A DNA stretch of 64,000 nt from Psococerastis gibbosa (taxonomy: Eukaryota > Arthropoda > Insecta > Psocodea > Psocidae), in the NCBI GenBank assembly GCA_963971405.1, contig OZ020489.1, positions 16,084,290 through 16,148,289 of the forward strand, written 5' to 3'. Both the position numbers and the translations under genes were made by a program. The notes beneath the pieces were generated by a model. The model searched no databases, was not told where the DNA came from, and saw only the letters and a list, made by a program, of their open reading frames with translations. Position 1 is the stretch's first letter, and every line of letters starts with the position of its first letter. This document shows positions 13,601-27,400 of this stretch, piece after piece.

Positions 13601-16600
13601 AGGTCCAGGAACTCAAAAAAGTGTTTTTTACGAAATGTCTGTCTGTATGTCTGTCTGTCTGTCTGTTCACTACTTCCGGGCAAACTACTCGGTCGATTTT
13701 GATGAAATTTTGCATGTAGGTTCACAAAAATCATGCCTCGAGACCATTTTTTTTTATTTGGGGCTAACTCAATTTTATTCTCAAAAAACTCCAAAAAAAA
13801 CGTTTAAAAAAATTATTTCCCAAAAACGGCTCCAATGATTTCTTTTAAATTCACATATATTGTAGTTGTTATTAACGTTGATAATATGCGGGGGGTCGCT
13901 TGCCCCTTGATAGTTTGCTTCTGGAGGTAAAAAAATAAAAATAACTAAATTTTCATGAAAAATGACTAAAAAATAATTTTTCTGCGAAACCTTTTTATCG
14001 ATGATTTTTACTTTCAGGCATGTTCTAGGTGTTAAATTGAGTAACGAAACCGGACAGGTTGCTTTCCCAAAAAACTATTTGGTTTGTGCAAAAAAAAATG
14101 TTTTTGAAAAAATGAAAATTCACGCTCAAATGCATTGCGTGCCTTGCCATTATTGCTGTGTGGTTATGTAATGTAATGTCTGACCTATGAAGACTTTATT
14201 TCACCTCCAGTGACGTCAGGTCACATTTACCATTAAAGTACTCATTTTCTCTATCTACTAATTGATAAATTGGAAAGCATGTTCGAGTAAACTCGGACCG
14301 GTTCTTTTGATTGCATTAGGCTTGTGGCGAGAACCACCAGCTTACACGAGGAAACTACCGCGGAATCGTTGATTGACTGAACTGTGGAAGCCCATCCAGC
14401 CATGGACCGATTCATTAGCCCATTTTGGGGGGGGGGGGTAGTTGGGGGTCAAAATAGAAGAAACATATATGAAGTATCGATTAAATAAGAGCGTAATAAA
14501 TTAACTTACAATAGATTTACTCAATTTTGGGGGGGGGGGGCAGTTCCCCCCTGTATCCGTCTATGCATCCAGCCCACATGATCATACTGTACCTACCTGC
14601 ACTGTTATCTTGGTTGAGTTGCGGCGTCTTCATCCCGTTATTTCGCAAAATATCAACCAGTTCGTAACGCAAAGTTGAGATGTCTTGTCTGATTTCCATG
14701 ACGTCGTCTTCTGTAATACCGTAATCATCGCGTTTGGTCTGCTCTGCAGTCACATAGCGTCTCACTAACAATTTCATCGTGTGGTCATGCCTTTGTTGGG
14801 CCTTTACTTTGCACTTGATCTACAATATTAAGTCTATAGTCAAATTCTTAATCAATGAAAAGGTGTATAGTGTACACTTATGTTATTATATAATATAGTA
14901 ATTCGCTCTTATGGAAAATAAAGACAATTTTCTTTCTTTCTTTCTTACTAGGCATACTATGAAATATTCATAATTTTTAAATTAGGAAATTTTCTGTTTT
15001 CGTAAAATTGGCTATTTTAGTTATGAATGTTTTTTAAAGTGTCCCGATTTTATACATTTTTTTGTTTTAGAACCAAGCGAGATCAAGGATTTTTGGCTAA
15101 ATTTATTATTTTTTGAATGCACGGCAAAACTATTTAAGAATAGTCTTGTGAAGACTTCATATAAAATTCAAATTTTCTCTAAATACGCAGACTCTAACAC
15201 GTGGACTTATGCTTTGCTATGAAATCTTTATAATGCATCTTATCGTGTTTCTTTAGAGTATTAGCCTGCTATTTCCGATGAGTAAATTTTCTGCGAAAGC
15301 TTTTTTTTAAGTCTTCAAAAGACTATTCTAATCAGTTTGTGGCTGAGGATCAAGGTGTTAAAAAAACTTAGAAGCAAATTGGAAAGTTCTCCCTTACATT
15401 TTTAAAGGTAGACTAATTTAAAATCTTTGATCTGCTGAATGGCTCCCCATCGCCGACGCCAAAAAAAAAAAAAAAAAAAAATCTTTGATACTACGTACCT
15501 TTGTAGATGCAGTCCTCATTTTAGCCATGTCTCGACAGCCAAACCAATTGCGGAAATTTTTTAGAGTGGGCATAAGATTGAAAGGGGCAGGCAATGTACT
15601 TCCTTCATCAAAGTAGCTGATCCATAGTTTACTGCGAGCAAATTTCCATTCCACATCAGATCGTTCCTTTAAAAATTATGGCACAAAAATGAAGGCCAGT
15701 CCAAGCAAGGGGGACAAAACTCGGCAACATGATTGCATAATGGAGAGAAGTTATGCCATTGCCTAACTTAATTACTAAAGCACGGGCATGAATAATGCAA
15801 TTAATGCGATACTTGAAGGGTTTCCCACATTATGAAGGACACAGATCTGCCGATGATACCAAATAGATCCAGCAGCCCTATTATGGCGATTTGGGATTAA
15901 CGTAACACCGGGGGTTATTATTCAAGTGTTTTAAACAAATGAATGCAAAATGCGCGGTAAATTTAAGTTGATAAATTAATCCTCGGCTGTATTTTTGGTG
16001 AGTTTTCAATTTTTTTCTCCCATAGATGTATAGACATTTTAATTAGAACTTAAATTCATATTATATTTCACAATTCTATCTGTACATTTTAATGTTTAAT
16101 TAGTATTTCCTTCAATTGTAAAACAATGCAATCATTCGCGTTTATTCCAATCATTTATTAATTTGAATTTCCAGCGCATATTTGAACAGCGCCACGTGAC
16201 ACCTTACTACTGCGGTATTTAAAAAAAAAAACGGTAGTATATAAACCCTGGTGTTAGGTTAATCCCAAATCGCTGTAATAGGGCATCTACAATCCCTGTT
16301 GAAATATATGCCGCATGCCTTGCCTATTGTTCAATTTTATGGAATTACGGTAGTGGAAGTATGGGCAGGTAACGTACAGTACTGATCTTCGTTCTTAAAT
16401 AGAGGGAAATATGTCAACAACGCGTTGTTGACCAAAATGGGATCACTTGCTATTTGCAATGTGCAGCTACCTATATACTAATATGATGTAGCTCGAAACC
16501 ACCTACTCACTTTATCCCATAAGTGCACTGTAACGTTATATAGTCGTTACAGAATCAGCCCAAGAGAAAAAAAAATAAAGCCTTCCTAGAAACGTCTCTA

Positions 16601-19600
16601 CAATTTTAATTTATAATACAATTTGTACAACTCTAGGTCTATTCTACAATAAATAGCATATTTTGACTACGATTCTAAAAGAGTACACACATGCGCTCAA
16701 CCAGTAGTTGATGCTGGGAGGCAATATTCCGCTTTTTTTTCTGCAGTGTGGAATGAAACTGACAGAAAGAACCTCCATAATTTTTTTTATTTTCTTTTTG
16801 GTAAGGAAGTTCTTTGCTGAACTGAGGCTTCATGCCGAGTCATTGATAATCCTATTAAATCTATGATTATAGGCTATGTTTCAGTGCAACTTTATCAGCA
16901 AATGTCGGCTCCAGTGGCAGGAGGGTAGCGAGTCTCTACACACCTTACGGATTGGAGATGTGTCGTAACTCGACACTTGTAACCATTAGGTTACATAGTA
17001 AGGCGACTGAAAAGATCAATCGGATTCGGATATATTCATTAAATTGTTCGTGTACAATTAACTTTTTGTTTAAACAAATTACAATAACTGCATCATTTGA
17101 ATTTTTTCAATAATATAGGCCTTTATAGTGCAATGTTCCGTAGCAGGATCCGCTGGTTCCAATGTTCCGTGGCAGGTTCAATTCATTAATATTTTTTGAA
17201 GCTAAAGGGAAGTGTGCTTGTAGTGTGGTATGAATAAAATGTGCTGTAACTCTATACATACATAACAATATAGCATGTGTTAAAACAATCCAGGTGTAGT
17301 GTCGGAGGAGCAATTTTTACAGCTGATCAGGGAAGTAAAAAATTTTAAAACAATACCGAGATAATTTGGAAAGAATTTGACATCATAGCAATCAGCATGT
17401 TCAAGAGAACAATTATGTTGATCACGGAATATGACCCAAACAGCAGTAAGGCCCAAAATCGTGTGAAACTTTTGATTCCTTTTAGATCAAAAGATGTGAG
17501 ATCCACCATTCCAAAAGAAGCCCAAAATAAGCTTTGAGACGCTTCAAAAAGACTGTAAGCAAGAATAAGTTTACCTGGATAATTTCATAGGAGCTGGACA
17601 TCATAGCAATGAGCATGTTTAAGAGTACGATGATATTTATTACGGAGTATGAACCAAACATCAGCAGAGCCCAAAATCTAGTAAAACTCTTGATACCTTC
17701 CAAATCAAAGGAAGTTAAGTCGACTAAGCCAAAAGAAGCCCAAAAAAGAGACTGCGAAGTTTCAAAAAGACTAAAATTAAAGAAAATTAGGAAATACAAA
17801 ATACAAAAGGATTTTAGGAGGGTTCTGAAGTTTTTATAGCACATCCATACCCTATTTCAAAATTTGTAGACAATTATCACCATAAAAAATATTAGAAACC
17901 AAAAAAGTAAATACCTTCCCCCTAATTACACACTCAAACTATTGTTCCAATATTAGATCCAATAAATATGGGCCTAAGAAAAATTGGAAAGTGTAGCCAA
18001 ATATCTAAATTCAGATTCAAATCGTATACTTCGATATAAACATTCCAAATATCGAATAGGCCTAGTAATTAATCTATAATAATTTATAATAATCTAAAAT
18101 ATATACGGTTATATAATCGATAGTCTAATTCTAAACGGCATAGTAGGTAGTCCCGCTGATAGCAGTTAGCCAAACCACGCAAACTCACTTCTAACCGGAT
18201 TTGAAAAAAAAGTTAATTTGCTACCAGTATGGGAAACTTACTTGGCAAATCTTCGCCACACTGTGCAAGCTTTTTCGTTGCCATCGAAATCGGGTACGTC
18301 AGGATCACTGAGAACGTAACACTTAGTTTTCTCTAAGTCAGCATAGTACCACATGAGCTGGTTCATTCCACAGCCAAATGCAAACAGCACTAGCGTGTAT
18401 ATGAAGAAAAATTTAATGATGTCGATTATCATTCGTCCCAATGAGATCTGAAGGGGCCCGAGATGAGGATTTACACTGAATATGTGAACTAGCTTCAGAA
18501 AACTGAAACAAATAATACAAGATTTCATCAAATGAGCTAGACCAGTTCAAAATGGAATTAAGGTAGGTAGGGGCGGCGCTTACACCCAATAGGTACCTGA
18601 ATTCAAGTGCCTTAAACTAGGCAACTTTATTGTGAAAGACCTCCAAATACGGACAGAGTTTTGCATGAAAATTACTAACTACTGTACTAACAATAGGTAC
18701 TGTACAGTATATTGGCACGAAAACTTACAGAACAATTATACAATTAAATATTGCTATGGAATACACTCGCTTCAGTTTCAGAGCAAAACGCAGTACACAA
18801 AATGTATAGCGAAATAACATTTTTAACGTACGGTAACTATAGACCTATTACTATATGCAATAGGTAACTCATCAGAAAGAATGCATTCAAGCAATCAATT
18901 CATTCAGTATTGTGAGACTTGCAATGGTAAGACCTATGACTATTTCAAAATTAAACCCATTCGTGGTTATTTGTAACATTCTGTTACAGAATAATGGAAC
19001 TAGAGAAGCTCATCAAACGTACGCTAGAGGACATTTGCTACCCAAACTCGAAAGAATGTCAAATACCTGTTAGATCAAAAGAAAATTTGTTGATGTATTG
19101 TATTACTCCAGTAGCCTAATTAATTAATTAATGTTTTCCCCATTTATTGACTATTATGAAGTAAAAAAGTAGCCTAGACTTCTTAACAAACAGAAACAAC
19201 ACTTTAAAGATTCGCTTTCAAATTATAGCCTGGTTATACTGGTATGTAATCATTTTTGAGATGAACTTTAAAACTAAACGAATAAGTTGTCTTTCATTGT
19301 AAGTGACAATCGTAGGGGTAAAACCCTTATAAGTGTAAAAATCAAATATTTCATGAATAATCAATATTAGAGTTGTCTTAAATAATCAGAGAAAAAAATT
19401 GGTTAATGGTGTACGTAGCCTACCTCACTCTAACTCAGATTCACCTTAATTATTGTATTTGGTTTGTATGAAAAGCTATTGGCCTGGTAGTCCCGAGAAA
19501 AAGAAGAAGAAGGTGGAAGAACCTAACACCAAACATCCAGGAAAAAATAGCGCCCGGAGCCTAACTGTTGTACCCTGCATGGCGGAGCCTCAATGGGCTA

Positions 19601-22600
19601 AGAATGGGGGTTACAAGATGCCGCGCGAACTTGTGTAGGTGGGGACTGGCGGAGGACCCGACTTGCGAGTACAGACAACTGCAGGACGACGGACACCTTC
19701 TGGTCTGCCCGAGATTGGGAGAAGCTGATTCCCAGACGCCAACGACAAGGCCATCCACGCCGCAACGCTTTGGATCAACGTGTCCAACACATTAAGTAAG
19801 TCCCGAGAAATGAGTTCAAGAACTGATTTCTGTTAATGTCTCAGGTTGATTCAAGTTACAGGCAATTGAAAATTAAACACGTTACAAAACCGCAATCCTC
19901 ACCTAAATATCATGCCGGCAGCAAATGCTCCTTCAGAAAGGAGCATGGGATCGAATGGGTGCCATTTCTCTCGCGGATAGTACGGATCTAACCCAGACCA
20001 TTCTTCTCTCTGGAAACAAATTGGTCCAAACGGTTAATAATACCATTGAGCTACATAGTATAAACGTAGCCTACAGTAGATTTCCATCGTTTACTAGCAT
20101 AGAATAAATATTTACTAGTATGGCGGCTATTCCACTTGTCAATTTTTTTTTTCAATTTTGATAATGTCACTGTCGGAAAATCATCATTGTTGCATTTATA
20201 CACCTAATTTCACTTGTCTTCAATAATTGACCATTTTTGTTTTCAATTTTTTCCAATGTTGTAAGTTTACGGCGGGTCTTTCTTTTAATTTTATACAAGA
20301 AATTTTATGATCTAAATTATGAAGTAATTCATTTTGTCTCAAGAAATTATTTACAATTATTTATCATATCCAGACGACGCCAATGTTTAATTTTAGTTTG
20401 TTATTGTTTGCAAAGCGTGATTTTACTCTATGATTGTTGATCAATTTTAACATGCGGAAATTAAATGGACAATGACATAGAGTACCGAATAAAATCTCAT
20501 CAATTATTGAAGAAAAATTGACAAGTGGAATAGCCGGCTTAGTGATACTTCTATATATAGAAGAGGGATATTTAGATCATTTATAAAGATCTAATTAACT
20601 CGGCGTTCCGCTTCTGCAAGTTTTCGAAGAAGGAAAATTCCAGATGTCATCCTATCGTGGTCCGGTAGTACTGTATATTATGTAAGTAAAGTACTCATAG
20701 TTACCTTGACGATAAAGATGGCGGTAAAGCGCAATGAAATCCACATAATATAAAAACAGTTGGTTATAAAATCAACGATGTTCCATAGATCAGCAATGTA
20801 ATCCAGCAGACCGTCACTCCATAATGATTTCACTTCGTTGAATACATAACCTGCGAATCACCCAACCTAATTGAAATGGTTGCATTTTAATATGGTAAGT
20901 TCTTTATTAAATTTTCTCGAACAGAATACAGTAGGCTTAAATATATACTATGTATATATAATTATATATAATTATTGACCCGTACAATGAAAGAAATTTG
21001 ACTGACTATGATTCACAAAGAATATGATATGACCTTTTCTGAATGGAGGCCAAGACGCTACAATGGTTCGGCTACCATCAAAGAATGGGTGAAGAAAGGA
21101 TCACCGAAGATCGAGGACAACATTCGAAGAAAGAGTAGGGGGAAAACAATGGCTCAAGGCAATGACAACCAACTGGGTAGAGTATAAGAAATGGACCCGG
21201 GGTAACCCCCTCACGTTGCACGCTGATGAATCTAGAGAAGTTGAAGAAGAAGAAGAAGAATAAGTGTAGAAGACGATGATGATAATGACGATGATGAAGG
21301 AGACTTTTTCTAATGTATAAAAGGCTAGAAAGATACTTACTGAAAATATAAATTATTAATGAGCATTCCACTACACCTGGAAAAGAGCCACGTTCCCTTC
21401 GTTTCCAGTCGATTAACATTTCTTGCATCCAGTCTGGACCAAACCATTCCACGGCTAAATATTCAGCTCTTTGGGAAGCCAACCCAAGAAGTGCTGAAAT
21501 TAATTCAGTATACCATTCAGTTGGAACCAAACCTCATTGTTTTATTAATAAATGAATTTATGAATGATGCAGAACGCCTCATGAGCAAGTTTATTGAAGA
21601 TCTGAAATTGATGGTGTAGTAATGAAATTATGCAAACATATCGACTTCGATGGCCAGGTGGTAACGTGCTTGCACTTGTGCGAGTCGTTACACGCCATGC
21701 AATCGGAGACGTGTCGTACTCATCACGGGTAATAACCTACAGAGGCGACTGAAAAGGTCAATCGGATACATTCATTAAATTGTTTGTATGCGGTTTATCT
21801 ATATTTAAAAAAATATATATATAAGTTCTATAAATATCTAAATTTACGGAAAGTTGTACCTAACTTATTTGGTCGGCTAGTTAGGCCTAGCACTTTTAAG
21901 CGAAACCCCTCACATTATTTATAATCCATTCTCTTCGCAATAAAGTTACATAATACGTTTATGTAACATACCTGTTATGTTTGTATTTAAAATTTAACAA
22001 AAAATTACAGAGGGAATGTACAGTCAAAACTAGGCAATTCACTTACATAGAAAAAACATATATGAAGAAGAATGAAGAATAAACTTGACAAATGGCTTCT
22101 TCATGAATAAACCTTGCGGTGATTTGGGGGCCATCATGTAGATTGTACTGTACACAGGGAACATGCAGGCCAGCCTCCCGACTTCAAACAACTGGCGAAC
22201 CATATTTTTTCTGCGGAATCCAGGAAGGCCGTCGTACCATATTGCGGCCAAGAGCTGTTGAACGTTTGGGTGTGCCACAAACTGGAGCAATGAAATGTGA
22301 ATTATACGCAATCACGCACTATGACATACTATAGCATCCGGGTGTAGAAAAGTGACTTGAGAGGCTCTGTAGCAAGGGTGTCCTTCCCTACCCCCTTCCT
22401 TTAAAAAGTGGGAGCAACTGAATATTTGGGGTCAACGCGGCCATCCTTGCTAACTGTCTCAAAGATAACCGGGAAAGAATATTGCCAATAATACATCATA
22501 GGCTAAGTGATGATTAATTTGCTCAATGTAACCCGTAACAATGTAACGAAGTAACCCGCAAACGCTCCTATAGAGAGCAGGTTTTATTTTTAATTACGCC

Positions 22601-24408
22601 ATAGCATTATGCTTCAATCATCAGCGTTCTTGCAGCCCGATACAACACCTATGGTGAACTTCTGCTATTGACGAGAGCAGGGCACGTCTTAAGGTATTTT
22701 CTGTCCATTTTTTCCCGGGTGTCGTAGGAGGTGTTGGCACCAATGAAATTGATAATTAATTTACCCAAAAATGGTCTCAAAGGAACCCGCAGTAGTAGAT
22801 ATATTGTACCTATAGATCAGGAGGTGTTTGCACCAATGACAAGAAGGTTTACAATAGTACTGTATACTTTTTTACTTATGTGTGGTTTCTAAAGTATGCC
22901 TCCTCGACGGAGGCTTAAAGGGGACACAGGCAAAAGTTTGATTTAAAAAAATTGTGTGTTTAAAACGAATATAGAAAAATACTCAAGTTTCTTAACCGCT
23001 GCACTAAGGAGATAATATTATGTAGACAAGTGAGTAATGTATGATAACGTGGGGAATCAGGCCCAAAATGGCAATGTGGATTTACACAATGGTCATTAGG
23101 CCGGTGATTACCTATGGAAGTGTAGTTTGGTGGACCAAGACTACACAGGTCACAGTGACAACCAAGTTGAATGGGCTCCAGAGGCTGGCCTGCCTCTGTA
23201 TCACAGGAGCAATGTCAACTTCACCAGGGGATGTCCTGAATACTTTATTGAACCTGCCAACCCTGGGAGTCTTCATTGAAGCACAGGCCAGGATGGGCGC
23301 CTATAGATTGGAGCTGGAAGGCTGCTGGAGAAGCAAAAGGTCAGGCCACTCCAATATTACTAAAAGCATATCGGAAGACACGCTTTTAATGCCGTCAGAC
23401 CGAATGACACCCCTGCTCTCATTCAGCAAACCATTTAACACTAGAATTCCAGCTAGAAAAGAATGGAATGCTGAAGAACATCAAACAGGGGACAATGACC
23501 TAGTCTGGTATACAGATGGGTCGAAAATGGAAAATGGGGCTGGAGGAGGAGTCTATGGGGAAACTGTAGACAAATCCATAGTCCTAAGCCTCGGCAAATA
23601 TGCTACAGTCTTTCAGGCTGAGGTAGGGGCCATTATAAAATGCCTAGAGGAGTGTATGGAAATGGAAAGCAAGGGCAAAACCATTATTATCTATACAGAC
23701 TCGCAGGCAGCGATTAAGGCTGTGGAGGCTATAAAGATCACATCAAAAATGGTGTGGCACTGCATCAACCTCCTAATAAAGGTGTGTCGGGAAAACTCAG
23801 TCTCGCTGATTTGGGTCCCGGCTCACTCGAACTTTGATGGGAATGAAAGAGCCGACGAGCTGGCTCGAAAAGGTGCAGAAACGCCATTCATTGGTGCAGA
23901 ACCTAAGTATGGGATGGCTTATTGCCAGGCCCGTACTTCTGTACAAAAATGGGTGCAGAGAAAAACTGCAGAGGAATGGAAGAAAGTCCCGGAAAGCAGA
24001 TTTGCTAAGAAGGTTATTCCGGGTCCTAGTAAAAAGCTCACCGATCAGCTTCTCTCTTTAAGTAGAGAGCAAGCTAGAAGGGTGGTTGGCACGCTTACGG
24101 GCCACGGCCACTTCAACAAACACATGCATAGGGTTGGCGTGAAAAACGACAGTAGATGCAGACTGTGTGAAGTTGAAGAAGAAACAGCTGAACACATTCT
24201 CTTTGAATGTGAAGCGCTGGGAAAAACTCGATACCAAACTCTTGGCCACCCTAGGTCTGAAGAGGAAACCATCCGATCTAATCCCATCACAAAAACACTA
24301 GAATTTATCAAAAAGACTGGTGTTATAAGATGGGCGTAGACGGCAAACGTGGAAGCAAAAGACCTTCTAGGTCGACGCTTATAGGAACTCAAACGAGTAG
24401 GCCCCACG

Positions 24409-24444
<36 letters not shown>

Positions 24445-27400
24445 TATGATAAAGTACCAATGGTTCTTACCCTTTTCTGCTTATATCGTATTGCCAGCTT
24501 CAATCTCTCCAGTGTTTGTCTATCTCCTGGTTCCCAAATATCGCCCTCCAGATTGAAATTAAGCATTACATCCAGTTCTTCAGAAGTTCTCGCATGGTCA
24601 AGCAATGCAGTTGCAAAATCCTGAGTTCCTTGGCGCATTTCCTGTGAAATTATAAAATGAAGGGAAAGGAAATACATTAGGCTATTATGAAGAGCATTCA
24701 TCAGTTATCGAGTTATTCCTGGTTAAGTGTGTTAAGTCGAGTTATGTTAACACTCGTAATAATATTTAGTCCAGGTCGAACAAAAATAGCATATTGGTCA
24801 CGGGGTCGTTGAAGGATAAGGTTCATCCCGTCCACCCTCGGTCTATTTAACACTCGCAGACACGGAAAACTGATAGATACCGCTAATAATGAATAACCTA
24901 TATATGAAACCTTAGCGAAACAATTTACTAAGCCGTGATAATATATATTTACGACAGCCAACGGCCTTGCCATGTTGAATCCATGAGACCATGATTCAAA
25001 CTGCGGCTAACTTGGTAGTGTGCACAGCGTTGGCAGGGGAACATGGTGGGACATTAAAATACGCTGAGACTATACCAGTCAGTATTGGTCACCTCCGATT
25101 TCATCGTGTGACATTACCATGTTCACCAAGTGGCTCAGAATCCGCTATAATCAGGAGGTCCACCCTGTCAGCCAACTCCCCTTTCCCCCGAGGTGAACGA
25201 GTCTGCCCTTAGGGTGCCTCAAGTTAACAAACGGACTCACTCCCCCCGCCAGGCTGACAGGGTTGCTTAAAACAGAAATGCTGAAACAACAACAACATAC
25301 TTGTATGTATTTACAATACTATATTATTAATTGGTGTGGCAAACCTTATATTCAGCTCGAAATTCTGTTTCACAAAAGCTCAAACGTCGCAGCTCCCATG
25401 ACAATTCAAACGCTGTCAGTAGCGGATCTCGAGAAGATAAGGCGATAAGGGACGAGGACGAGAGGGCTCGGTAAGCATTAATTCGTGACTGGGAGTGTCG
25501 CAGGGAGTCTGTTTGAGATGAGAGAATGCATTCGTCGCAGCCACATCTGTGAAAAACAACACAACAACTTGAAGAGACAATCAGAGCAGAGCAGAAGAAG
25601 CCTTATACGTGTGAAAAAATCCAATATCATTTGAAAATACACAATAGTCCTCTTAGTAACTTTGTAAAACTTCCTGTCACTCATTGTGAAAAAATTACTT
25701 TGTAAAGTTTTACGTTATAAAGTAAAAAATAAAAATTCGGTTTCGGCTCACGCCGTCGTCAAGTGTAAGAAAACAGTAAAAATCAAGCGGTATGCAAGAT
25801 AAAACGCACATATACAGGTACCAATAGTAAACAATAATTAAACATTTCAAAATGGTAGCCCCAACAAGTGAGAGCTATACCTCAAAAGGATTATGTCATT
25901 AAGCAAAGTTTATTTTCTTTTCAACAATAGCTTCTCTAATCTCAATAGTTTCTAAATTATCAAGAAGTTTTACCTCGTTTGCTGCAATCTTAAAATTATC
26001 GAAGTCACAGGAATGGCTGTATCTTATTACACCTCGACGATTCCGGCTCACGCCATCGTCAAGGTGTGTTTTTTCTTTTATAACGTAAAACGTAAGTAAT
26101 TTTTTCACAGTGAGTATCATATGAAGGATTCATTAGTCAGGATTAGCATATCCTATATAAATAATATAAATATATAAATAATGTTGTTGATATCCTTTTA
26201 TGAAAAATAATGTTGTTGATATCCTTTTAGGAAAAATAATGTTGTTGATAACCTTTTAGGAAAAATAATGTTGTTGATATCCTTTTATGAAAAATAATGT
26301 TGTTGATATCCTTTTAGGAAAAATAATGTTGTTGATATCCTTTTATGAAAAATAATGTTGTTGATATCCTTTTAGGAAAAATAATTTTGTTGATATCTTT
26401 TTAGGAAAAATAATGTTGTTGATATCCTTTTAGGAAAAATAATTTTGTTGATATCCTTTTAGGAAAAATAATGTTGTTGATATCCTTTTATGAAAAATAA
26501 TGTTGTTCGGCGTGTTGCAAGTACCTACTACTTGAACAATATGTTGGTTTCGAATGCCTACCTATTCTATTGTATTTCGCTCTCAAAATGTGTAATATGA
26601 ACAAGTCTATATAAGAGTTTATGAACTATTGTAGTATTGTAAATGTACGAGGCAAAATAACTAGATTGATTGGCGAATCAGTGACAAACAATTGGTTTAC
26701 CGGGCAACCTCCTCACTTTTCAGGGCATTATACACGTATATTCGAAAATGGGAATCGAGAAAAATCTGAAAAATGAGGGGTTGGAACCCAAGAACGATGT
26801 CTTTTGGGGGAACCGTATGGTAACACAAGGCATAGTTTTTTTTTAGATTCATTGCCCAGATTTTTCTCGCATCCCTATTTTCGGCTATAATTTTTCTTCT
26901 TGTCTTTATTATGAAATTTACGGACTGCCTAACAGTATCACTGAGGAATTAAAATTGAAGGAAAAGAAGGGTAACACGCAACGGTGTTATTTTGATTCAT
27001 AACTCATATGGCTGAAAGGGATGAAACAGTGTACAAAAGAAATAAGAAGAGGCTAATCTTTTACTGCTGTAATAACTCATGGCTTAAAGTTTTATCACCC
27101 TGCTGATCCACACATGAGCAGCTTGGCAACATAGCTGCTTTAATATAGAGATTTACAATAACAGTATATTATATAACCCAGCTTTAAAATTCTTTAGCTG
27201 ATGGTTTCGCTGAAGTCTTATATTGCTTTAAAAGTGAAAAAAGAAAAGAAAAAGACAAGAAATATATTTACCATACAATACAAAATGAAATTAATTATAC
27301 AACAAACCCACTAGGAATTTAACAATTTTCCTACTAAATATATATATATGTATCGTATAAATTCCTCCGTGGGCACATCAATCAAAACCTATGAAAGGTT

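Noticed and set aside
17357-17552. Dead duplicate of the pore exon
   Set aside because: Frame, length, phases and splice sites are all intact, and changes are mostly silent.
17575-17770. TRP-gamma or TRPL as the gene identity
   Set aside because: The C-terminal STVTG..GWL and the overall match to TRP around [14 protein letters not shown] favour classical trp.
21078-21530. 150-codon minus frame as one protein
   Set aside because: Only its first part is trp exon 7; the rest is antisense of a LINE fragment and its GAA tail.
23041-24339. Host gene with RNase H domain
   Set aside because: Target duplication, poly-A and knuckle motif show a truncated LINE.
26178-26507. CRISPR-like regular repeat
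   Set aside because: The 29-bp units are directly adjacent with no spacers, in a eukaryotic intron; it is a minisatellite.
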